56,962 nucleotides of DNA, from the NCBI GenBank assembly GCA_025449675.1, contig JANWIX010000036.1, positions 1 to 56,962 of the forward strand, read 5' to 3'. The stretch is from Nitrososphaera sp. (GTDB taxonomy: Archaea; Thermoproteota; Nitrososphaeria; Nitrososphaerales; Nitrososphaeraceae). The position numbers were made by a program, and so were the translations under genes. The notes under the pieces are model-generated. The model was given only the letters and a program-made list of their open reading frames with translations. It was not told where the DNA came from and searched no databases. Shown one piece after another: positions 42,016 through 51,051 of this stretch (positions are counted from its first letter, which is position 1; every line of letters starts with the position of its first letter).

Positions 42016-43643
42016 CGCCTGGCCGCTGCCTTTACAAACGCGTCAAAAGCCTGTTCGGGCTTGCCGGGCCTGCTGCTGAATTCCGCGTGATATTGCACCG
42101 CAAAGTAGAACCTGTGATTTGGTATCTCTAGGATTTCGATGCGCCTGCCACTGTCCGAGCTGGCTGAAAGCACAAGACCCTTCTTTGTGAGCAGGTCGAG
42201 ATAACGCTGGTTGAATTCGTATCGGTGTCTGTGTCTGCGCTCTATAGTGTTTGACGCGTAGAGCTTCGCTGCTTTTGTGCCGGCTGCAACGGATATCTTG
42301 TGGCTGCCCAGACGCATTGTTCCTCCCATGTCATGCACATTTCTCTGTTCAGGCATGAAATCTACGACAGGATTCTTGGTGTGCGGATCGAGCTCGCTTG
42401 AATTCGCGTCCGTCAGCCCTCCTGCATGTCTCGCAAATGCAACTATTGCAAGCTGAAATCCAAAACAAATCCCTAGATACGGGATGTCATTTACCCTTGC
42501 AAAGTTGGCGGCGTCTATGATGCCTTCACTGCCGCGCTTGCCAAATCCGCCGGGGGCAAGTATCCCGTCAAAGTTCTTGAGCTGGGCCAGGTTCTCTGCG
42601 GCTCCGTTCTCGAAGCCTTCGGAATCTATCCACTGGATTTCAATCTTTTTGCCGATGCTTGCACCTGCGTGCGAAAGAGCATGGTAGACGCTCACGTAAC
42701 TGTCTGGAAGAGTAACGTACTTGCCGACGATTGCGATCTTTACCATCCCGCTTTGATTCGAGAAGGAATCTGCTATAGACTGCCAGTTGCCCCACCGCAG
42801 CGCTGGCTTTCTTAGCCCGAGCCGTTCGGTGATTGCGCTGAGCACGCCCTGGGCTTCAAGAACTTCAGGAACCTTGTATATGGAGGGCGCATCGTGGCAT
42901 GAAATCACGCATTTTTCTTCTACGCTGCCAAAGAGCGAGATTTTGCGCCTGGCGTCAGCGCTCAGTGGCGTTTTGCATCGAACTGCCAGAAGGTCCGGCT
43001 GTATTCCTATCCTGCGCAGCTCCTGAACGCTGTGCTGGGTCGGCTTGGTCTTTTGCTCTCCAACTACATCAAGGACCGGAGCCAGAGTAACATGGATAAA
43101 CAGCGTATTTGAAAGCCCCTGGTCGAGCTCCATCTGCCGGAAGGCCTCGAGAAACGGCAGGCTCTCAATGTCGCCGACTGTGCCTCCGCACTCAACGACC
43201 ATGATATCAAGACCCTCATCGTCCGCTATCTTGCGCAGCGTTTTCTTTATCGCATCTGTAACATGCGGGATTATTTGCACGCACTGGCCTAGGTACTTGC
43301 CTTCGCGTTCTGCTTTTATTACATCCATGTACACCCGGCCGGTCGTAATGTTGTGCTCCTTTGTCATGGGCATGTCTATGAATCGTTCATAGTTTCCGAT
43401 GTCCATGTCGCATTCTCCGCCGTCGTCTGTGACAAAGACCTCGCCATGCGCGACAGGGTTCATTGTTCCGGCATCATAGTTCACGTAAGGATCGATCTTT
43501 ACACACGATACTTTGTAGCCGGCAAGCTGGAGCAACTTTGCAGTGGAAGACGTTGTAACACCCTTGCCAAGACCGGACATGACGCCGCCCGTAACGAAAA
43601 TGAACTTGCATGGTCCGTTTCGCGGCCTGGCCTTTGACTGCAC
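42012..43643 (-). CDS. pyrG: CTP synthase
   Basis: Makes CTP from UTP, ATP and glutamine. Synthetase domain: [16 protein letters not shown] with the P-loop, [40 protein letters not shown]. GATase domain: [16 protein letters not shown] with nucleophile Cys, and [15 protein letters not shown] (His and Glu), compared with the usual FHPEF. 543 aa. Start is GTG at 43643, with TATA-like GGAATAAAAGG on minus about 27 bases upstream. Confidence 0.96.
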   Translation of the reverse strand: MQSKARPRNGPCKFIFVTGGVMSGLGKGVTTSSTAKLLQLAGYKVSCVKIDPYVNYDAGTMNPVAHGEVFVTDDGGECDMDIGNYERFIDMPMTKEHNITTGRVYMDVIKAEREGKYLGQCVQIIPHVTDAIKKTLRKIADDEGLDIMVVECGGTVGDIESLPFLEAFRQMELDQGLSNTLFIHVTLAPVLDVVGEQKTKPTQHSVQELRRIGIQPDLLAVRCKTPLSADARRKISLFGSVEEKCVISCHDAPSIYKVPEVLEAQGVLSAITERLGLRKPALRWGNWQSIADSFSNQSGMVKIAIVGKYVTLPDSYVSVYHALSHAGASIGKKIEIQWIDSEGFENGAAENLAQLKNFDGILAPGGFGKRGSEGIIDAANFARVNDIPYLGICFGFQLAIVAFARHAGGLTDANSSELDPHTKNPVVDFMPEQRNVHDMGGTMRLGSHKISVAAGTKAAKLYASNTIERRHRHRYEFNQRYLDLLTKKGLVLSASSDSGRRIEILEIPNHRFYFAVQYHAEFSSRPGKPEQAFDAFVKAAARR

Positions 43644-43721
43644 ATTAAACTTTGAATGAACACCCTTTTATTCCTTTTCGGGAGCGTGTCGCTATGTTAA
43701 TAAGAAGAAAATGAGCAATTC

Positions 43722-44126
43722 ATGTCGTATCAGCAAACCATGCAAGAACTCCCTAACATGAAAAAATTGCGAGGGCGAAATGCCATAGAGGCTGCTCATG
43801 CTGGCATGAGCGGTGAAGACGAAGCGAGGCTCGAGTCCACGATATCTGGCTTGTACGGAGTATCTCACGACGAAGCAGTGGAAATTCACACAAACTATCA
43901 TGTCGACAGAATTTTCCTATCACTTTACACGCGCGCGTTGGCTAACGGAATGAAAAAAGAAGCAATCCTGCAACGGTTTCAGGAGCTCGACTTTCTCGGA
44001 ATCGCACAACAGGTAACGCAAGGCAAAATTGCCGAGCCGGCAGCTGTAGAAGTGTTATTCAGGAGCTTGGCAAAGTTAGAGACCAGGGGAAAAGTTGAAG
44101 ACAGATACCTGAGTTTCTACGGATAG
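43722..44126 (+). CDS. helical protein, function unknown
   Basis: A 134-aa soluble, largely alpha-helical protein (DEARLESTISGLYGVSHDEAVE; MKKEAILQRFQELDFLGIAQQV). It begins right after a TATA-like TATGTTAATAAG and is divergent from pyrG. No motif or family recognised. Confidence 0.62.
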   Translation: MSYQQTMQELPNMKKLRGRNAIEAAHAGMSGEDEARLESTISGLYGVSHDEAVEIHTNYHVDRIFLSLYTRALANGMKKEAILQRFQELDFLGIAQQVTQGKIAEPAAVEVLFRSLAKLETRGKVEDRYLSFYG

Positions 44127-44135
44127 CGACTCTGA

Positions 44136-44441
44136 TTATTCCATTGGATGCCGCTTGCGTCCGTACACAAAAGGTGTCCTGTTGTTTTCCAGATTGCGCC
44201 TGAAGTAGTCAAACAGCACCACAGTCTTTGATACTTCGGCATCCGAGAGGGAAAGCAGTGCTGGATTGAAATAGCTAAGAATTATTCTCCATCCCTTGAG
44301 TTGACCGGCCTTGATGTATTGTTCTGGATTGCTATCTACCAGGTGTTCAATGAATTCATTGGTGAAGTAGAATTCGTCTTGACGCTTCGCAACCACGCCG
44401 GCAGCCAGCAACTTTCCTACGACTCCTTGTGACAAAGACAC
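44136..44441 (-). CDS. small winged-helix-like protein
   Basis: A 101-aa protein. VVGKLLAAGVVAKRQDEFYFTNEFIEHLVD reads as the recognition helix and wing of a winged helix; the remainder is a helical dimerisation region with LLSLSDAEVSKTVVLFDYF. GTG 44441 or TTG 44435 as start; a TATA-like GTTATAAC on minus (forward about 44468-44475) is about 30 bases upstream. Converges on the helical protein 9 bases away. Family unknown. Confidence 0.6.
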   Translation of the reverse strand: MSLSQGVVGKLLAAGVVAKRQDEFYFTNEFIEHLVDSNPEQYIKAGQLKGWRIILSYFNPALLSLSDAEVSKTVVLFDYFRRNLENNRTPFVYGRKRHPME

Positions 44442-44604
44442 TCAGTTTCAGGATGTCTCTGGTAATCATGTTATAACTGCGATATGGTCATTTTGTCTCG
44501 TCGAAATGGCAGAACTTGCCTCGGAAGGCTGTATCGATGGAAAATCTGTCTTGCCAACCTGCAAGACTGGAACGGGCGAACTATACTGCTCGCGGTCAGA
44601 CGTT

Positions 44605-44889
44605 TCAGGACTGCCCCACGTAGCCGACATCGCGGAGAAAATTGACCAGTTTACTGACGTATGGGTTTTCCATGTTTATGCTGTACATCACGTTGGCATA
44701 TCTGTTCTGGTTTACCCAGCCCAAACCAACCAGGTCATCCAGGTTGCTCTTGATATCTTCGCGCTTTAGGTGGGTTTTCTTGTGGAGCAGGTATACAGTC
44801 GCCATTTTCTGTTCTTCTGCCAGCGCTCTGATTATCTTGATCTTGCCTATGCTCCCGAGACCCGTTTCGATTGTCTTCTTGGCATCCAT
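44605..44889 (-). CDS. winged-helix protein cotranscribed with cdc6
   Basis: A 94-aa helix-turn-helix protein: IGKIKIIRALAEEQKMATVYLLHKKTHLKREDIKSNLDDLVGLGWV with two helices and recognition helix, then a wing and a C-terminal helix LVNFLRDVGYV. Begins one base after the cdc6 stop, so it is the second cistron of cdc6. A role in replication control or cdc6 autoregulation is inference; single-domain HTH proteins also bind elsewhere. Confidence 0.8.
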   Translation of the reverse strand: MDAKKTIETGLGSIGKIKIIRALAEEQKMATVYLLHKKTHLKREDIKSNLDDLVGLGWVNQNRYANVMYSINMENPYVSKLVNFLRDVGYVGQS

Positions 44890-44890
44890 C

Positions 44891-46051
44891 CTATTTGCCA
44901 GTCCTGACCTTGTCCATCAGCACAGGCTCGAGTTCTGCAAGCGACGCGCCGTGAAGTCCGATCTCCTTGAACGATCTGATGTCAACGAGCTTTCTGACCT
45001 TGAGGTCGTCCAGGTAATCCTCAACTTCAACTTTTTTTGCCCCCAGCTGCTCAGCAAGTTCTGACGCGTGAATTCTGACGTCTTTGAGATCAACGTACTG
45101 CCTTTTTCTTGCGCGCAGGGCGCGAACAATAGCTATCAGGCTTAGGAGCTGCGGCCGCGACAATTGCTCCAGCTCTTCGGTCGTGATGGATGGGTGTATC
45201 TGCCCATGAACCTTCCGGATCTGGTCCAGCGTGATCCTGCCGGTGCCTTGCGACTCGGCAAGGTTTCCTGCGTACAAGAGCAGATCAAGAGCGTATCTGA
45301 CGTCACCCTTTACCTGCTCTGACGTGGTAATGCTCGCAACCTTGTCAATGATGTCTGACCCGATTGCGCGGGGCATGAACGCCTCGGCACAGCGTTTCTC
45401 CAGGATATCGCTTACCTCGCTTATGGTGTATGGCTGAAATTCAAGTGGGATGCGTCCCAGCGTACTCAGCTCGGTGGGATCAAGCCGACTGTAGAATTCC
45501 GTGTTCTTTGCGATAAAGACAACGCCTTTGACGTTGGAAGGCCTTTCGGGCTCAAATTCATTCAGCCGGGTAAGGTCATAGATGATGGTGGTATCCTTGC
45601 TCGTCTTTATCAGGTAGTCGATCTCGTCCATGATAATAACTGCATAAAGGTTATTGTCGCGCAGGTATCTCAGCAAATATCTTAGCATTTCTTCTGCGCT
45701 CAGACCCTGTGCGGGCAACTCCGGCGCCAGACATTCGAGCAGGAACCTATAGATCGCAAACTTGTTTCCTCCCTGCAGCTTTAGATTAATGTATGCCACC
45801 CTGAATGCCAGTCTGCGTGCGGAGAAACGCGCCTCGATCATTTTAGAAGACCGAATGACGGTAGAGGTTTTTCCGATCCCGGCAGGTCCGATAACTTGCA
45901 CGATAGTGAGTGGAAATTTGTCAGGATCCACTTCTGCCTTTGAGAAGCTGTGCGCGACCTGTTCTATCTGCGACTCGCGGTGTGGCAACTCTTCCGGTAT
46001 GTATCGCGGCGAAAGTTTGGACCGATCGCGGAATATGACACTGTCAGACAT
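44891..46051 (-). CDS. cdc6: Orc1/Cdc6 replication initiator
   Basis: AAA+ ATPase that binds replication origins and loads MCM. Walker A GPAGIGKT at 55-62, Walker B IIMDEID at 139-145, and the lid/sensor segment ISEVSDILEKRCAEAF; the C-terminal winged helix begins near 300 (TTEELEQLSRPQLLSLIAIVRAL). 386 aa. ATG 46051; a TATA box on minus at 46088-46094 (ATATATA) is about 37 bases upstream and shared with trpC promoter space. The window may therefore be near an origin; no ORB repeat was recognised. Confidence 0.94.
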   Translation of the reverse strand: MSDSVIFRDRSKLSPRYIPEELPHRESQIEQVAHSFSKAEVDPDKFPLTIVQVIGPAGIGKTSTVIRSSKMIEARFSARRLAFRVAYINLKLQGGNKFAIYRFLLECLAPELPAQGLSAEEMLRYLLRYLRDNNLYAVIIMDEIDYLIKTSKDTTIIYDLTRLNEFEPERPSNVKGVVFIAKNTEFYSRLDPTELSTLGRIPLEFQPYTISEVSDILEKRCAEAFMPRAIGSDIIDKVASITTSEQVKGDVRYALDLLLYAGNLAESQGTGRITLDQIRKVHGQIHPSITTEELEQLSRPQLLSLIAIVRALRARKRQYVDLKDVRIHASELAEQLGAKKVEVEDYLDDLKVRKLVDIRSFKEIGLHGASLAELEPVLMDKVRTGK

Positions 46052-46087
46052 CCTAAGTCGTTATTGCTCAATAGTGCGCGACCATCC

Positions 46088-46151
46088 ATATATACGTGAA
46101 CAGAGTCGCTCGGTGTTTCGGCCGATGCGCCACTTTGAATAGAATTAATAT
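46088..46151. promoter_or_regulatory. divergent promoters between cdc6 and trpC
   Basis: ATATATA at 46088-46094 suits cdc6 on the minus strand. GAATTAATATC at 46142-46151 is about 30 bases before the trpC ATG 46177 and suits a leaderless trpC transcript. No origin-type repeat was noticed in the gap. Confidence 0.5.
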
Positions 46152-46176
46152 CCGCCGAGATTATCGTAGGCAGAGG

Positions 46177-46974
46177 ATGAACAAGTTCCTGCGCGCCGAT
46201 TTCAGCATCAAGCGCTTGGCCGAAAATTCTTTCAGGGCCATAGACGATGGCGCGTATGACTTGAAAACCAGCCTCACGCATGATCCCGCAAGCCTCAAGA
46301 AAGCCATCTTGTCATGCCCGCACGCCCCACTAATAACAGAAGTAAAGTTTTCCTCTCCCTCTCAGGGACGCATAAGGAAAACTGATGTGCCGACTGAAAT
46401 CGCAGCCACGATGGTAAAGTCCGGTGCCGTCGCGATATCCGTTCTGACCCAGCCCTATCTCTTTGATGGATCCATGGATTACTTGGTAGCGATTCGCAAA
46501 GTAGTCAGTGTGCCGTTATTGATGAAAGATATCATGGTAAGTCGTCTACAGATCGATGCTGCCAGAAAGGCGGGTGCTGATTGCATACTGTTGATAAAGA
46601 CGCTCTTTGATCGCGACCTGGCGGAGGAAAGCATGGAAAGCCTGTCAGAATACGCGACAAAAAAAGGACTGCATGTTCTGGTAGAGATTCATACTGACGA
46701 AGAATTTGCCGAAGTACTAAAGTCAAAGCGTGACCTTGTCGGCATCAACAACAGAAATCTTGATAATCTCAAGGTGGACATTTCAACAACTGAGCGGTTG
46801 CTCTCAAGTCATGACAAAGGCAAGAGCACGATAATAAGTGAAAGCGGGATTGCAGCACCGGAAGATATACAGTATCTTCGAAAGGCTGGCGCCGATGCTT
46901 TTCTTGTGGGAACAAGCATAATGGAGACGGGAGACATCGCACACAAAGTCCGCGAGCTCTATAATTCGCTCTGA
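46177..46974 (+). CDS. trpC: indole-3-glycerol-phosphate synthase
   Basis: TIM-barrel enzyme of tryptophan synthesis. Seen: PLITEVKFSSPSQGRI (first catalytic Lys strand), AISVLTQPYLFDGSMDYLVAIRK, PLLMKDIMVSRLQIDAARKAGAD, GLHVLVEIHTDEE, VGINNRNLDNLKVD and ADAFLVGTSIM. 265 aa from ATG 46177 (preceded by AGAGG); the frame upstream to 46096 is probably non-coding leader. First gene of trpCBA. Confidence 0.95.
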   Translation: MNKFLRADFSIKRLAENSFRAIDDGAYDLKTSLTHDPASLKKAILSCPHAPLITEVKFSSPSQGRIRKTDVPTEIAATMVKSGAVAISVLTQPYLFDGSMDYLVAIRKVVSVPLLMKDIMVSRLQIDAARKAGADCILLIKTLFDRDLAEESMESLSEYATKKGLHVLVEIHTDEEFAEVLKSKRDLVGINNRNLDNLKVDISTTERLLSSHDKGKSTIISESGIAAPEDIQYLRKAGADAFLVGTSIMETGDIAHKVRELYNSL

Positions 46975-47021
46975 TTGCGAATCCCTTAATACCCCTTTTC
47001 AGGTAGAGAAAATAATCATTC

Positions 47022-48242
47022 ATGCTGGGCAACTATCCGGTCGGCGGCAAATTCGGAAAGTACGGGGGCAAGTACATCCCAGAAACGCTGGCGCCGGCGA
47101 TAGAGGAGCTCGAGACTGCCTACAACAAGTACAAAGGCGACAATGATTTTCAGAAGGAACTCTCGTACTATTTGACCGAATATGCTGGCCGTCCCACGCC
47201 TCTTTATTTTGCAAAGAATCTTACAAAGCTCGCCGGCGGTGCCAAGATTTTTCTAAAGCGCGAGGACCTGCTTCACGGTGGTGCTCACAAGACTAACAAC
47301 ACTCTTGGGCAGGCACTGCTGGCCAAGCGGATGGGCAAGAAGCGAATCATCGCGGAGACAGGGGCGGGTCAGCATGGTGTTGGGACGGCAATCGCATGTG
47401 CAGTGCTCGGACTGGACGCGGAAATATACATGGGTTCAAAAGATGTCGAGCGGCAAAAGCTCAATGTTTTCAGGATGGAGCTTTTAGGGGCAAAAGTCCA
47501 TTCTGTAGAGTCCGGGAGCAGGACTCTAAAAGACGCCATAAACGAGGCATTCAGAGACTGGATTGCAAACGTCAAGACGACTTATTATCTCATCGGCTCT
47601 GTGGTGGGAGCGCATCCGTATCCTATGATGGTAAGAGATTTTCAAAGTGTGATAGGGAGAGAAATAAAACAGCAACTTCAAAACAGCATGGGGCGCCTGC
47701 CAAATGCGATCGTGGCGTGCGTCGGCGGCGGAAGCAATGCTATCGGTTCGTTCTATCCTTTCCTGGACGATTCCGGGGTGGAACTATGGGGGGTAGAAGC
47801 AGGAGGGCACGGGCTGAATTCAGGCGAGCATTCTGCAACTCTGGCGGCAGGCTCGGAAGGCGTTCTCCATGGCATGCTTACGTATCTCCTGCAGGACGAA
47901 TATGGCCAAATTACCGAAACACACAGCATTTCCGCCGGCCTTGACTACTCGGGGGTTGGCCCGGAGCACGCGATGCTCAAGGACGTAAAGCGGGCAAAGT
48001 ATGCGACTGCAACAGACGACGAAGCGGTAAGAGCATTTCTCACTTTGTCGAAACTTGAAGGGATCATACCTGCGCTTGAGCCTTCTCACGCCGTCTCGCA
48101 TGCCATAAAGCTCGCCGGCAAGATGGATAAGGAAGACATAATCGTCGTCACGCTTTCTGGACGCGGCGATAAAGACGTCCAGGTCGTTCAAGATTATCTG
48201 AACAAGAAGGGCAAGGCGGATAGACGACATGCCAGAAAGTAG
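47022..48242 (+). CDS. trpB: tryptophan synthase beta chain
   Basis: PLP enzyme condensing indole with serine. [20 protein letters not shown] start, PLP Lys in [27 protein letters not shown], the phosphate-binding loop [24 protein letters not shown] and LSGRGDKDV. 406 aa, classical TrpB1 length. Overlaps trpA by 14 bases. Confidence 0.97.
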   Translation: MLGNYPVGGKFGKYGGKYIPETLAPAIEELETAYNKYKGDNDFQKELSYYLTEYAGRPTPLYFAKNLTKLAGGAKIFLKREDLLHGGAHKTNNTLGQALLAKRMGKKRIIAETGAGQHGVGTAIACAVLGLDAEIYMGSKDVERQKLNVFRMELLGAKVHSVESGSRTLKDAINEAFRDWIANVKTTYYLIGSVVGAHPYPMMVRDFQSVIGREIKQQLQNSMGRLPNAIVACVGGGSNAIGSFYPFLDDSGVELWGVEAGGHGLNSGEHSATLAAGSEGVLHGMLTYLLQDEYGQITETHSISAGLDYSGVGPEHAMLKDVKRAKYATATDDEAVRAFLTLSKLEGIIPALEPSHAVSHAIKLAGKMDKEDIIVVTLSGRGDKDVQVVQDYLNKKGKADRRHARK

Positions 48243-49047
48243 GATAAAAGCCAAATTCGAAGCACTTGCAAAAAAGGGCGAGGGGGCCCTTATTTGCTAC
48301 GTGGTTGCGGGTTATCCTGACATCAGGACTTCCGAACGGGTCATCGATTCGTTGGTCGCCGGAGGAGCAGACATGATCGAGATCGGAATACCTTTCTCCG
48401 ATCCGATTGCTGACGGGCGAACTATACAGGCAGCCTGCAACTATGCGCTTGGGAAAGGCACGAGACCTGAAGATGCAATGCGGGTTGCTCGAAATGTCAG
48501 GAAAAAATACCCCGATCTTCCGCTTCTCTTTATGACGTATTCCAACATACTGTTGCGAACAGGCTTTGAAAAATTCATGGCGCGATCAAAGGATTCCGGA
48601 ATCGACGGCTTTATCATCCCGGACATGCCTGCCGAAGAAGCGCAGCCGTATATCGCGGCGGCATCGGAACTAGATTTGGCGACCGTATTTCTTGCATCGC
48701 CAAATACCTCTCCCGAACGGCTTTCGAATATAATACAGAGCACGGCAGGCTTTCTATATCTCGTTTCCGTCTTTGGCATCACAGGAGCTCGCGATTCATT
48801 CGAAGATTACACTCGGGATGCCGTCAAGCGTGCAAAAACGGCAGCTAATCACAAGATTCCAGTAGCAGTTGGCTTTGGCATCAGCACTCCAGCGCATGCC
48901 AGATACATGATGGCTGCAGGCGCCGATGCAGTAATAGTCGGGAGCGCCATACTGGACAAGATTGGAACAGCAGGCGGCAAGACTGATATGCTCCGCAAAA
49001 TAGAAAAGTTTGCAAAGTCGATGAAGAGGGCATGCACAAGAAATTGA
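48229..49047 (+). CDS. trpA: tryptophan synthase alpha chain
   Basis: Cleaves indole-3-glycerol phosphate to indole. Catalytic Glu strand [21 protein letters not shown], the [11 protein letters not shown] Asp strand, and the phosphate loops [12 protein letters not shown] and [16 protein letters not shown]. 272 aa. Shares the message with trpB. Confidence 0.96.
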   Translation: MPESRIKAKFEALAKKGEGALICYVVAGYPDIRTSERVIDSLVAGGADMIEIGIPFSDPIADGRTIQAACNYALGKGTRPEDAMRVARNVRKKYPDLPLLFMTYSNILLRTGFEKFMARSKDSGIDGFIIPDMPAEEAQPYIAAASELDLATVFLASPNTSPERLSNIIQSTAGFLYLVSVFGITGARDSFEDYTRDAVKRAKTAANHKIPVAVGFGISTPAHARYMMAAGADAVIVGSAILDKIGTAGGKTDMLRKIEKFAKSMKRACTRN

Positions 49048-49096
49048 GTCGATCAACGTTATTGTTTTTGCTTGAATGAAAAATCAATCGCGTTTG

Positions 49097-49420
49097 CTAT
49101 GGCAGCACGAGTCCCGAATTATCTGTTGCAAAAAGGATGTTGTTGAGGGTGACCTGGAATTTCTTGCCCCCTTGCTCAACTATTACCTCAAGATCGTCGA
49201 GCGAATCAGAAACTTCAGTGTCAGTAATTGATTTGATAGTGACATGAATGGATTCGTGCGATATCAGGGCCTCCATGAAGGGCTCGATTAAGGCAAAACT
49301 GCTGATGCCTGCTTTGGCCTCCTTCTCGGACTGTATCATGAGCATGGTATGGTCGTGATAGGTAAAATAAGCCGATGATTGGTCTATGGCACACGCCAAC
49401 GCGAAATCATTTATCGTCAT
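49097..49420 (-). CDS. small protein, function unknown
   Basis: A 107-aa protein with mixed strand-helix content (MTINDFALACAIDQSSAYFTYHD start; HVTIKSITDTEVSDSLDDLEVIVEQGG and KFQVTLNNILF). No motif or signal peptide. On the same strand, 25 bases downstream of the COG1340-like gene, probably its second cistron. Confidence 0.6.
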   Translation of the reverse strand: MTINDFALACAIDQSSAYFTYHDHTMLMIQSEKEAKAGISSFALIEPFMEALISHESIHVTIKSITDTEVSDSLDDLEVIVEQGGKKFQVTLNNILFATDNSGLVLP

Positions 49421-49446
49421 GGCGCAAAAGAGGCACGATTAGTAGA

Positions 49447-50292
49447 TTAATCTTTTTCACCATAAAGCAGCTTCAGCTCGTCAAAACTCAGCTTCTCTCC
49501 TGATTGGAGCTTTTTCCGCGCGGTCTCTATCGCTTTGAACAGTGCGTCGCTGGGCAGGCCGTGACCGTATTCTTCCCGCTGCTTCCTCCTCATTTCGGCC
49601 ATCGCGTCGAGGCGCGCGTTGATCGCGTCGAACTGCCTTGCCAGTTCATCGTATTCAGTCAAAGACGAGTCGCGCTCACCTGCCATTTTTCTTTTTGAAT
49701 CGTAGAGTCCATCCAGCGCGCGATTGATTTCGGAAGCCTTTACTCTAATAGAGTCGCGTTCTTCGTTTAGACGCATGATCGAGCTATTGATGTTTGTTGA
49801 TTCCTGAGTCAGCAGACCCATCTGTTCCCGTATGGTGCGCACAGCCTTGATGGCTTCCTGCTTCATCGAAGCGTCCTTGACCCTTGACAGGATTTCGTTC
49901 TTTTCGCGTTCGCTCTTGTAATCCTTGGAATCTACCAGTGCCTGATTTTTCTTTATCGTCTCCTGGAGGTCTTCTTCCTTTTCGGCTGGCAGTCTCGCTT
50001 CCATCAAGGAAAGAAAGTTCTTGGACTGCGAGATCTTTTCGCTGACTGCCAACAAGGCCGCGTTGCCAGAGTCGATTTCACCGCGCAATTGTTTTTGCCT
50101 GTCTGTCATACCATCGAGAATGCTCCGCTGGTCCCTAATCTCTCCCCCTACCTTGTGGGAATGATTCCTGTCGAGCTCTACGATTCTATCGGTCAACGTC
50201 TTGAGCTCGGAAGAAAGTTTGCGTTTGCGCGCAACGAGTTCATCCCAGCCAAGAGCTTCCAGGTCGGGGCGCTCGATGTCAGTGCCAGACAA
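49447..50292 (-). CDS. archaeal coiled-coil protein (COG1340-like)
   Basis: A 281-aa highly charged, almost wholly coiled-coil protein with two long helices (about 15-150 and 160-245) and a short C-terminal segment (GEKLSFDELKLLYGEKD) typical of COG1340. Starts at TTG 50292, with TATA-like TTTTATATC on minus (forward 50316-50324) about 28 bases upstream. Function unknown; similar proteins have been linked to cell-division and chromosome-organisation neighbourhoods, which is only a hint. Confidence 0.82.
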   Translation of the reverse strand: MSGTDIERPDLEALGWDELVARKRKLSSELKTLTDRIVELDRNHSHKVGGEIRDQRSILDGMTDRQKQLRGEIDSGNAALLAVSEKISQSKNFLSLMEARLPAEKEEDLQETIKKNQALVDSKDYKSEREKNEILSRVKDASMKQEAIKAVRTIREQMGLLTQESTNINSSIMRLNEERDSIRVKASEINRALDGLYDSKRKMAGERDSSLTEYDELARQFDAINARLDAMAEMRRKQREEYGHGLPSDALFKAIETARKKLQSGEKLSFDELKLLYGEKD

Positions 50293-50643
50293 TTTGATAA
50301 AGCTAGAATTAGATGATATAAAAATTTACCAACGCTCACAGGAGTACCTAAAGCATCGTTACAGGGAATGGGCCCTAACTTATGTGAAAAACGTCGGAAA
50401 TGAATATCGTGCTTGACGTAAATCGCAAATCCAAAGGTCACTTTTCCTATGGACGGATGCCGATTTCTGATGTGATTCCTTCGGGATGTCGTAGCGATTT
50501 CGGCAATGGGCATGCGGCGGGACGAAGCTTTGTGCCGGGTTTCAATCTCGTATCGCCTCGTGGAGGTCTTGTTGGAGCGTGATTATCCATCCAGACGTGA
50601 AATATTGTCCTACTTTGGACGCAATTCACATTGAAACACGCGG
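50293..50643. other. intergenic stretch without recognised genes
   Basis: Apart from the minus-strand TATA box near 50316-50324 serving the coiled-coil gene, I see no tRNA, rRNA, RNase P, SRP or other known RNA. Short frames on both strands have no start signals or recognisable protein. It is unusually long for this gene-dense window and would be a place to look for a small RNA. Confidence 0.45.
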
Positions 50644-50657
50644 AGAGAGCGCTCTCT
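50644..50657. promoter_or_regulatory. 14-bp perfect palindrome upstream of the DUF5679-type promoter
   Basis: AGAGAGCGCTCTCT is self-complementary over all 14 positions and ends nine bases before the TATA element at 50666-50674, the position expected for an operator or activator site. A chance occurrence is possible. Confidence 0.45.
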
Positions 50658-50665
50658 AGAGCTAT

Positions 50666-50674
50666 TCTTATATC
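50666..50674 (+). promoter_or_regulatory. TATA box for the DUF5679-type gene
   Basis: TCTTATATC at 50666-50674 is centred about 28 bases before TTG 50698, which supports a leaderless message from there rather than from the GTG at 50680. Confidence 0.6.
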
Positions 50675-50697
50675 CAAGCGTGCAAGAGCTACGCCTG

Positions 50698-50913
50698 TTG
50701 GCAACGACGGGATATTGTGTAAAATGCAAAGCAAAGAGGGAAATGAAAGGCGAGAGAGCTGTAGTTATGAAAAACGGGCGTAATGCAATGACCGGAACAT
50801 GCTCGGTCTGTGGGACCAAGATGTTCAAGATCGGTGGCGGCGGACCGGCGAAAGCAAAGCCCAAGGCCAAATCCGGCAGCAAGAAAAAGTCGAAAGCAAA
50901 GAAAAGAAAGTAA
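50698..50913 (+). CDS. DUF5679-like small zinc-binding protein
   Basis: A 71-aa protein from TTG 50698 (M-A-T-T-G-YCVKC). Two C-x2-C pairs (YCVKCKAKREMK and GTCSVCGTKMF) with the intervening V-M-K-N-G-R-N-A-M make the zinc ribbon; the tail is a long Lys/Ala/Gly-rich stretch like that of basic nucleic-acid-binding proteins. Similar short proteins (DUF5679) are widespread in archaea; role unknown, RNA or DNA binding likely. The frame is open to GTG 50680, but the TATA box favours 50698. Confidence 0.85.
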   Translation: MATTGYCVKCKAKREMKGERAVVMKNGRNAMTGTCSVCGTKMFKIGGGGPAKAKPKAKSGSKKKSKAKKRK

Positions 50914-50926
50914 CGATAACGACGCT

Positions 50927-50967
50927 GGGGCCTAGGTGATACCTAGGCGCCTTTTTTCTGTTTTTTT
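50927..50967 (+). terminator. intrinsic-like terminator: 7-bp hairpin plus T-runs
   Basis: Perfect stem G-CCTAGG (50930-50936) with CCTAGG-C (50942-50948), loop TGATA, extended by two more G-C pairs past one mismatch, then six T (50952-50957) and seven T (50961-50967). It ends the DUF5679-type gene ahead of the radA promoter; by composition the clearest terminator in the window. Archaeal termination depends mainly on T-runs, so the hairpin may be a stability element. Confidence 0.85.
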
Positions 50968-51020
50968 CATGTCAGTTATGTCAGATGGCATACCCCCTCC
51001 CCCCGCAGTGCGTTACTTGT

Positions 51021-51026
51021 TATATA
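51021..51026 (+). promoter_or_regulatory. TATA box for radA
   Basis: TATATA is centred about 28 bases before ATG 51052, predicting a leaderless radA message. A 12-base pyrimidine tract CCCCCTCCCCCC (50993-51004) precedes it. Confidence 0.65.
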
Positions 51027-51051
51027 CCACTGTTAGAAAATATATCGCAGG

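Noticed and set aside
46052-46176. Origin recognition boxes beside cdc6
   Set aside because: No G-string/mini-ORB repeat or dyad was found in the gap.
47396-47944. Plus-strand frame of 182 aa inside trpB
   Set aside because: Composition of Arg/Gly-rich low complexity is typical of a shifted frame of a GC-rich gene.
50400-50582. 60-aa plus-strand frame in the gene-free gap
   Set aside because: No TATA or Shine-Dalgarno element and no recognised domain; likely chance.
50993-51004. C-rich tract as G-quadruplex
   Set aside because: Only two G-runs on the minus strand, insufficient for a classical quadruplex.
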